From: Nematostella vectensis | Lineage: Eukaryota > Cnidaria > Anthozoa > Actiniaria > Edwardsiidae | DNA length: 60,000 nt | NCBI RefSeq assembly: GCF_932526225.1 | Contig: NC_064046.1 | Span: 2,916,001 to 2,976,000 of the forward strand | Direction of reading: 5' to 3' | Shown here: piece after piece, positions 55,001-60,000 of the stretch | Layout: the number at the start of each line of letters is the position of its first letter | Position numbering within the stretch: position 1 is the first letter of the stretch | Notes under the pieces: generated by a model | What the model was told of the DNA's origin: nothing | The model's input: the letters and a program-made list of their open reading frames with translations, nothing else | Database searches by the model: none | Position numbers and translations under genes: made by a program

Positions 55001-58000
55001 TTGGCGCTCTTGCGGCGCGATTGACAGAGCCAAAAAATGGCATGAAATTTTGCAACTCAATATATAAGCTCAAGATTCCGCATACAAGGAGTTCCTCTGA
55101 CCAAAAGCTTTATTCCAAGTTTTAAAGAAATTTAGAAGATATGAAATTTAGACATTAGCGAGCAAAGTTGGCTTAATTTCTGATCAGAGCCCGACTTCTA
55201 CCTAAAAACGAAGAGAATTCATACTTTGAACATTTGAAATTGCACTTCAAGTCTCATATCTCGAAGACGAATCCCTAAGAAAAAAACACTTTTTGATATG
55301 TTGGTTTACATAAGAAACCTCTATGCAAAAATTTAAGCTCACCGAAGTTAACCAGACCTTATTTTTGGAATAAATAATAAAAAAAAATAAAAAAACTTGC
55401 CATTTTTTTTTGCTCTGTCGGCGCGATTAGAAAATTCGTTTTGCTAACCGTGAAAAAGCATCTTCGGAGCTCTGACGGCGGCGCGATAAGGGAACGAACT
55501 CTTTATTTTTCGGACCTTCAAAAGGCGATCGTACGCTTTCTGATCTCATATTTGCAACAATTTTTATCCTCTTCTGTCGAACGGCACTTAATCCTCTTTG
55601 TATTTCACACATTTCAGTGCACAAGTCTATCCCATTCCCAGAAATAAGAGACAACATGGCCGCCACGCATGCGTAATAGTGCACATACAATGTCAAAATG
55701 GCTGCCATTTACTATAAGAAAATGTGGGGAGACATCACAATTTATCAAATTTCTGGGAATGCAGTGGGGTTTTGGTTAAGGAAGAAAGGGGTTATAACCT
55801 TATTAAAGGTAATCGGGTGGTGACGAACACTGTTCAACCCGCTATCATTCTTGACACAATATAAACCGAACTAGATTTGGATGCCCAGACATTTTTGACA
55901 ACCAAACATTCCAATCTTTACCCCTAAGCACCATTCATACATTGTATTTCTAATCTTCCTTAGATTATCCGTGCCCGACCTGACGCCAAACATTGGTCTG
56001 TTCTGGTATTTCTTCACCGAGATGTTCGAACACTTCCGGCCCTTTTTCCTGTGGGTCTTCCAGTTGAATGCCTTCTTTTACTGTCTACCACTGACCATTA
56101 AGCTCAGGTAACTGTTTTTTCTCTTATGTCATTATGTCCATGTCGTTATGTCGAAGATAAGAGTGCGTGCGCCCATGTCGTTATGTCAATATGTCGCTAG
56201 TGTGCACTAGGCATTATCATAAGGCCAAACAAGCATGGATGCACGGGATAGGTCTTATTTGTGCAATCACTAAATTCCATTTGTTTCCCGCACACCCATT
56301 CTCATTGTCCTCTTTATGTATACTATGCACATTCTGTCGAATCATCCTATTTATTCACTTTGTTTTGTTCTTCTGATTATCCAGGCAGAATCCAGGCTTC
56401 CTGGCCTGTATGCTGGTGTCCGTGATAGCGATTATGAAGTCTTATCCGGCATTCGGTGACGCAGGTCTTTCCATGGCCCTCCTTGTAATCTGGAAACACA
56501 CCTTCCCATGTAAGCACGCACAAGTAGTCATACCTTCCCACGTAAGCATGCATGACCAGTCACACCTTCCCAGCATGCGTGACATCACACCTTACCAGCA
56601 TGCGTAACAAGTCATGTAAGCATGTGCAAATAGTCACACCTTCCCATGTGAGCACACGTGACCAGTCACACCTTCCCAGCATGCGTAACTAGTCACACCT
56701 TGCCAGCATGCGTAACAAGTCATGTAAGCATGTGCAAATAGTCACACCTTCCCATGTGAGCACACGTGACTAGTCACACCTTCCCATGTGAGCACGTGCG
56801 AATAGTCACACCTTTTCATGTACACATGTGTGACTAGTCACACCTTCCCAGCATGCGTGCTAGTCACACCTTCCCATGGAAGTATGCGCAACTAGTCACA
56901 CCTTTCCATGTAAACACACGTGACTAGTCACACCTTCCCGTGTAAGCACACTTGACTAGTCACACCTTCCCGTGTAAGTATGTGTGACTAGTCACACCTT
57001 CCCAGCATTCGTGACTAGTCACACCTTCCTGTGTAAGCACACGTGACTAGTCACACCTTCCCATGTAACCACACGTGACTAGTCACCCCTTCCCATGGAA
57101 GTATGTGTGACTAGTCACACCTTCCCATGTAAGCATGCGTGACTAGTAACACCTTCCCATGTGAGCACACGTGACTAGTCACACCTTTCCTCGTAAGCAC
57201 GCGTGACTAGTCACACCTTCCGATGTAAGCATGCAAGACTAGTCACACCTCACCATGTAAGCACACGTGACCAGTCACACCTTCCCATGTAAGTACGCAT
57301 GACCAGTCACACCTTCCCATGTAAGCATGCCCGACTAGTCACACCTTCCCCTGAACCACACGCGACAAGTCACCCCTTCCCATGTAACCACACGCGACTA
57401 GTCACCCCTTCCCATGTAAGCATGCATGACTAGTCACACCTTGTGTGCAAATGTACAATTTAAAAAGTTCTTGCTCTCAAGTATAGTTCAACCCTGATTT
57501 TTTAGAAGAAATTCTAAATGTAAATATTTATTATTTTTCGCATCCATGAGCCTATATGTGTTATTCCCCAGACATGCGCAATGCGTTTTTGATCACGTGT
57601 TTGCTGCTCTTCGCTACGTTTCTCGCCCCAATCTTCTGGTATCTGTGGATTTACGCGGGAAGTGCCAACGCCAACTTCTTCTTCGCCATCACCCTGGTGT
57701 ACTCGACCGCTCAGGTGAGCCTGCAGTCCCTTGTGTCAACCACCATTTAGCCATGCGCAGCTCTTTTACTTAGGAACCGTTGCAACTAGGACGGCAACGT
57801 AGGTTTGGGCGCTATAGAGCCATAAAGAACTTCCCGATGGAGGACGCATCTGCTTGCTAATAGAGTGATTTTTATTTCTAATTACCAAGTTAGAGAAAGC
57901 ATTCATTCCCATCGGCTAATTTTAGGGAGCTGTTGCAATATTTTCGATTGAATATAGTAAATAAAACATTATACTTTATTCTTAGGCCGTTATTTTGAGA

Positions 58001-58212
58001 CTTCATCTTATAATTTGTTTTCGAGTAATAATTAAATAAAAAAAACAATGGTGTGGCCGACAAGGCTTCTGAATTTACTTTCTATTATGTTCTTCCAGAT
58101 TCTTCTATCATCTGACGTCCTGTTCGCCTATCTGCGCCGTGAGTATGACCTTGTCAGCGGTATCTACCCTAAAGTCATGGACGGTGAGCCTGCTAATGTA
58201 GTCTTCAACTAA
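43069..58212 (+). CDS. PIGU: PIG-U, GPI transamidase subunit, 11 coding exons
   Basis: Exons are 43069-43210, 44774-44910, 46289-46351, 46446-46549, 49046-49146, 49350-49447, 50266-50402, 55964-56107, 56385-56509, 57572-57714 and 58099-58212. All are GT-AG and phase-consistent, giving 435 aa, the same length I know for human PIGU. The protein is a multi-pass ER membrane subunit of the GPI transamidase, which attaches GPI anchors to proteins. Hallmarks include [98 protein letters not shown] and the C-terminal [10 protein letters not shown]. The start lies in a YY1-like CAAGATGGCGGC. Introns contain a LINE fragment (1), a piggyBac-like element (4), a splice-acceptor array (6), an entire intronless gene (7) and a splice-donor array (9). 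A poly(A) signal is at 58499. Confidence 0.95.
43411..44571 (-). mobile_element. 5'-truncated non-LTR retrotransposon (LINE) fragment
   Basis: On the minus strand the sequence starts within the reverse-transcriptase domain ([14 protein letters not shown], then FADDTNL with the catalytic DD). It continues through the thumb region ([15 protein letters not shown]) and an Arg/Lys-rich tail ([15 protein letters not shown]), with several stop codons. It ends in tandem CTTGA pentamers (43414-43437), a simple-repeat 3' end as in several CR1/L2-like or RTE-like LINEs. It is inserted antisense in PIGU intron 1. The copy is dead and the 5' part is missing. Confidence 0.88.
44911..46288 (+). other. PIGU intron 2
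   Basis: A 1.4-kb AT-rich intron with no repeat or exon that I can recognise. Confidence 0.5.
46834..47802 (+). mobile_element. piggyBac-like non-autonomous element, copy C
   Basis: Third member of the family, in PIGU intron 4, flanked by TTAA (46834-46837 and 47799-47802). It is about 40 bp shorter than copies A and B because of a deletion near 47550. One extra C at about 46995 breaks the internal ORF that is open in A and B. Confidence 0.74.
47803..49045 (+). other. PIGU intron 4, 3' part
   Basis: AT-rich intron with a degraded G/C-run element at about 48280-48420 (gagggggggcact ... ccccccctcggg). No exon is recognised. Confidence 0.55.
49575..49661 (-). mobile_element. Fragment of the CAGSGGYGTAGCCAGG hAT-like MITE, copy 3
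   Basis: The minus strand reads CAGCGGTGTACCCAGG, then ttttaacaggaggggaccca and further parts of the element at 4978-5127. The other terminus is missing or unrecognisable. It lies directly before the splice-acceptor array in PIGU intron 6. Confidence 0.6.
49690..50265 (+). repeat. Tandem array of exon 7 splice-acceptor copies, PIGU intron 6
   Basis: About eight ~75-bp units plus partial ones. Each ends in a polypyrimidine-AG like the real acceptor (tctttgattctag) followed by tccaagccaagctgtagtgt and ttggcaggg. The real exon 7 begins at 50266 with the same tccaagcca, then gactgtaggaaatggcaggg. So each unit is a decayed copy of the acceptor plus about 30 bases of exon 7, followed by ttgttgtatataatgatgta. 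Two units are shortened to a 40-bp form. Confidence 0.93.
50580..50697. mobile_element. Short hAT-like MITE with AGGGGCGGAT ends
   Basis: Left TCAGGGGCGGATCACC, right CTTTATCCGCCCCTAAA. The inner ~90 bp has aaaagtgac/acttaaaaag and ggatatccacc as further symmetrical parts. It lies in PIGU intron 7. Confidence 0.6.
51008..51330. mobile_element. Dispersed ~300-bp element with TATAAGAAC ends, copy 2
   Basis: Same block order as 23150-23452 (ccagcctgagatttcacca, gttctaaaatgcagaat, cggcccagcc, aactgaaaattaga). It lies in PIGU intron 7. Confidence 0.65.
52781..52786 (+). promoter_or_regulatory. Possible TATA box of the nested ATP-grasp gene
   Basis: TATAAG 80 bases before the ATG at 52861. With usual spacing the transcript would have a 5' UTR of about 50 bases. 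Confidence 0.4.
52861..54042 (+). CDS. Intronless ATP-grasp enzyme, nested in PIGU intron 7
   Basis: A single 393-codon exon on the same strand as its host PIGU. It has a possible TATA box upstream and an AATAAA 43 bases after the stop. The C-terminal two-thirds shows an ATP-grasp pattern. [15 protein letters not shown] (160-174) has the ATP-binding lysine K165 and glycine-rich loop. FVLQEYLRG (201-209) has the adenine-side glutamate. FGIVTIEV precedes the metal-binding [13 protein letters not shown] (294-306). ATP-grasp enzymes join a carboxylate to an amine or thiol through an acyl-phosphate. The substrate side (residues 1-150) is unlike any family I can name, so the product is unknown. Codons in the first half are rich in G/C-ending forms, unlike the AT-rich surroundings. 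The lack of introns among intron-rich neighbours fits a retrocopy or gene transfer from a microbe. Both are inference. Confidence 0.85.
   Translation: MDSNEVVTLSSLIKKDLDKAYFLPAWPSTYSKDYRFLNDKKYRVFDYPPPSQTFLEFQFPLRNLATAGSDVPILMDRQPDKNLTAHWKKWLPAFAPATIKTIEEGLSDDVPVVTTGAMQGMPADKHCVDPDTHYRLQLKSTIPKIKVRSPSQMDVSNLSFPCLMKIDQSWSGRGTQIAKDLEHLKAMLSDVIDNAEWRDGFVLQEYLRGIVDVPSYQFYVSKSGEVTWIGTTVGGFAGFKWTDCTVDWEERDRLKDMVYDDIVIPVKDYLHEHGYFGIVTIEVIFTEDGGRYLCDLNPRVGGDTTHLLLVPYMAQFGFTKSSLSLMKTFKCSSEELIDKANEINNTGRIIDTKDPGRVIVLSATDVVKGCQADVSVFAKTRSEVNMLFDKLNP
54043..55963 (+). other. PIGU intron 7, 3' part, with poly(A) signal of the nested gene
   Basis: AATAAA at 54085-54090 probably ends the ATP-grasp transcript inside the host intron. 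The complementary segments gacagagccaaaaaatggca (about 55024) and tgccatttttttttgctctgtc (about 55399-55420) are about 380 bp apart and may mark another inverted-end element. Two start-like CATGGCCGCC/AATGGCTGCC motifs near 55655-55700 have no gene attached that I can see. Confidence 0.5.
56497..57440 (+). repeat. Tandem array of exon 9 splice-donor copies, PIGU intron 9
   Basis: About 29 units of ~32 bp: cacaccttcccatgtaagca plus cacgtgactagt. The last 13 bases of exon 9 and its donor read CACACCTTCCCAT|gtaagca (56497-56516), so the first unit spans the real exon-intron boundary. Most later units keep CCCAT|GTAAG or a close form. A subset has cccagcatgcg instead. Adjacent units form the 12-bp palindrome GTGACTAGTCAC. 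Confidence 0.96.
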
Positions 58213-59687
58213 ACGCGGCCTTATTGGCTCAGAACTGTCACGTGATGAGTGCTTACGCCACCTCATCCATCCAATGACGTCTCTGATAGGACTGTCACGT
58301 AGTGATAACGTAAAAAAGATAAGGCGGATATCAAAGGGGATGTCGAGGTAAATTGACAGATATTATAGAAGGTCAACATACTCCGCCATTTTACGCACCC
58401 TCACAATACCAAGTCACTGAAGGCATCCATTTCCAACTATTTTTCATTGTACCCGATGCATCTCCCTAGAAAAAGTCGGACAGACATTTTTTTGTGTAAA
58501 TAAAACGCAGCTCGGAATCAAGAAATAAGAAAGTTCTAAATTTAAAGTTTTACTGATAGAAAGTAGGGACGAAAGTAGCGTTCAGTGTGGTAATAGGGTT
58601 GTATTTCTTTTTTCAAAAAAATATTTCTATACAAATATTTTTTTTGTCATCGTCATGTTGGGCTTGCGTACCGTATATGTTTAAATGTTACAGTTTGACG
58701 TCATTGCCCAAAACACACTGTTACTATATATGGCTATGGCGGGAAAACTGCGGTTCACAAGCCCTTGTTTGTGCGCGCGCATGGCTAACTGTAGTCCAGG
58801 CCTGGGACTTTCTTTGCGCTCGACATTCTGGCTCTTTCACGCGAGCCAGAATGCCGATCGCAAAGAGAGTCCCAGGTCTGGACAAGGCTAAATGTACAGT
58901 TCTGAATAACGTATGCGCATGCGCGTGTTCTGGCGAAAACAAACACAATCTCAGTGTTGAATCGTTCGAGTAAAGAACGAAAGGCTGACTTCAGTCGCTG
59001 TTTTGACTTACTGTACAGCATTAAAACCATACTGTACAAAAGATGACAGATTTGTTTGATAATGAGGGAGTCATAAAGAAAATTTTTAATTATGGCCTTA
59101 AGTTTCGTCTAGTTTTCTTTGCATTTGCCAAGGTGAGACAGTTGGCCGTTAAAACGCCGTCATTTTAAAACAAAATGGCTGGATTAACCGCGTGGAACTA
59201 GTCTTGCGTTTTTCAGCACTGGCGGCTAACTGCGGTTCACAAGCTCGTGTTTGTGCGCGCGCAATCACTTCCCAGAAATTTACGAGGCGGGGGCGCAGTG
59301 CTTTATGGGAAGGACGTTTTTTTTTTCAATCCCCCATCTTTGCGCATCAATTTCAACATTTAGCGCCTGGGTACGAGTATGGTAATTTCCGATTACGGTA
59401 GCCACCCCCAAACCCATCGGTGCTAAAAGAATGATTGTTTCCCCGCATCGTGTAATAATCATAAGTTATTCCCTAGGTGAGATAATTTGCTTTTTACCGA
59501 CGGAACAAGGCGAAAGTATCTCGGTATTTTACACTATCATTCCACAAGATGTTTTTCTTTTGTTGACATATAGATATTTTTTCTCTAAAAAAAGCAAATC
59601 ATGTGGTGACAAATCCTCTTTTTTGTTCAAGTTTTAAACTAAATAAGTCCAATAACTTTATCGTTACAATTCATGCACTACAATCTT
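58213..59687 (+). other. PIGU 3' UTR and intergenic DNA
   Basis: AATAAA at 58499-58504 fits the end of PIGU. A 40-bp-arm hairpin follows (58795-58882). The motif ctgcggttcacaagc...tgtttgtgcgcgcgc occurs at 58749-58780 and again at 59229-59260, so both belong to a dispersed element. Nothing else is recognised. Confidence 0.6.
58795..58882. repeat. Hairpin with ~40-bp arms
   Basis: The left arm 58795-58834 (tccaggcctgggactttctt ...) and right arm 58843-58882 (... gagagtcccaggtctgga) are reverse complements with few mismatches, around an 8-base loop. Probably the centre of a palindromic MITE. Confidence 0.88.
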
Positions 59688-59996
59688 TCAACGGCGCTCC
59701 CCTCCCCACCCGGTGTGTGTAATGCTCCTCCCCGCCCCTCCCCGCTGAGAACTGAGCGACCTGTTCCTGACTGCGTAGAGCAGCCCTTGGCCATAACCGC
59801 TGACATAACCCTGCATGTAAGCTTCTCTTGTTTGTAAGTCGGGATGAGCCCGCAGTACATGCTCCAGTACTCCTTTCATGTAGCCCAGCTCGTACCCCAT
59901 GACGTAACCATCCGGGACTCTCCAGTCAAGTTCCCGTATGAGGCCCTCGATTTGGTTTAGTGCTGCTTTGACAGCTTGTTCTTCGTTTGCGTTCAT
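59688..59996 (-). CDS. Small ORF with GX3-repeat pattern, start at right window edge
   Basis: 102 codons from ATG 59996 to the stop at 59688. The N-terminal 80 residues look like real protein: an acidic helix (EEQAVKAALNQIEGLIREL), then DGYVMGYELGYMKGVLEHVL and MQGYVSGYGQGLLYAV. Glycine recurs every four residues (G-Y-x-x), similar in form to the deca-GX3 motif of Yae1/LTO1-type proteins, though with fewer repeats. The last ~20 residues are Gly/Arg-rich and could be intron read-through. Only four bases upstream of the ATG are visible, so this may be an internal exon. The function is unknown. Confidence 0.5.
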   Translation of the reverse strand: MNANEEQAVKAALNQIEGLIRELDWRVPDGYVMGYELGYMKGVLEHVLRAHPDLQTREAYMQGYVSGYGQGLLYAVRNRSLSSQRGGAGRSITHTGWGGERR

Positions 59997-60000
59997 CTTG

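Overview
The window is nuclear DNA of an early-branching invertebrate animal. The genes are metazoan and intron-rich, with GT-AG introns, exon phases that fit together, and AATAAA signals. The base composition, the many hAT- and piggyBac-type miniature elements with long G or C runs, and the minisatellites inside introns suggest a cnidarian, probably a sea anemone of the Nematostella type. The gene identities come from the sequence. The species is an inference.

Layout, left to right. (1) At least 2.7 kb of a 43-bp tandem repeat lies in an intron of NPEPL1, an M17 aminopeptidase on the minus strand. Its first five coding exons are here and the rest lies off the left edge. (2) A two-exon junctophilin (plus) has eight MORN repeats but no visible membrane anchor. 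(3) A two-exon gene for an unrecognised basic, disordered protein with an N-terminal coiled coil (plus, 15520-17913). (4) A 14-exon lysophosphatidylcholine acyltransferase of the LPCAT1/2 type (minus, 19351-30918). Its last coding exon and splice acceptor are duplicated around a CCATCA microsatellite. (5) A nine-exon PLP enzyme of the cystathionine/methionine gamma-lyase family (plus, 31447-38922), with two very large intronic minisatellites. (6) A two-exon GFOD oxidoreductase (minus, 40851-42578). (7) An eleven-exon PIGU, a GPI-transamidase subunit (plus, 43069-58212). An intronless ATP-grasp enzyme gene sits inside its intron 7. (8) The start of a small glycine/tyrosine-patterned ORF on the minus strand at the right edge.

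Three neighbouring pairs are divergent: NPEPL1/junctophilin, LPCAT/gamma-lyase and GFOD/PIGU. The last two are only about 0.5 kb apart and probably share promoters. The genes do not form one pathway. LPCAT and PIGU both act on ER lipids or lipid anchors, and the gamma-lyase acts in sulfur amino-acid metabolism.

The most unusual signal is repeats built from splice junctions. In PIGU, intron 6 is a tandem array in which each unit repeats the 3' splice site plus the first bases of exon 7. Intron 9 is a tandem array in which each unit repeats the last bases of exon 9 plus its 5' splice site. In LPCAT, the terminal acceptor and exon are duplicated exactly (157 bp), so using the nearer copy would give the enzyme a (Gly-Asp)n tail. 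Also notable are the nested intronless ATP-grasp gene, three roughly 1-kb TTAA-flanked elements in introns of three genes, and an inverted 30-bp array in the gamma-lyase gene.
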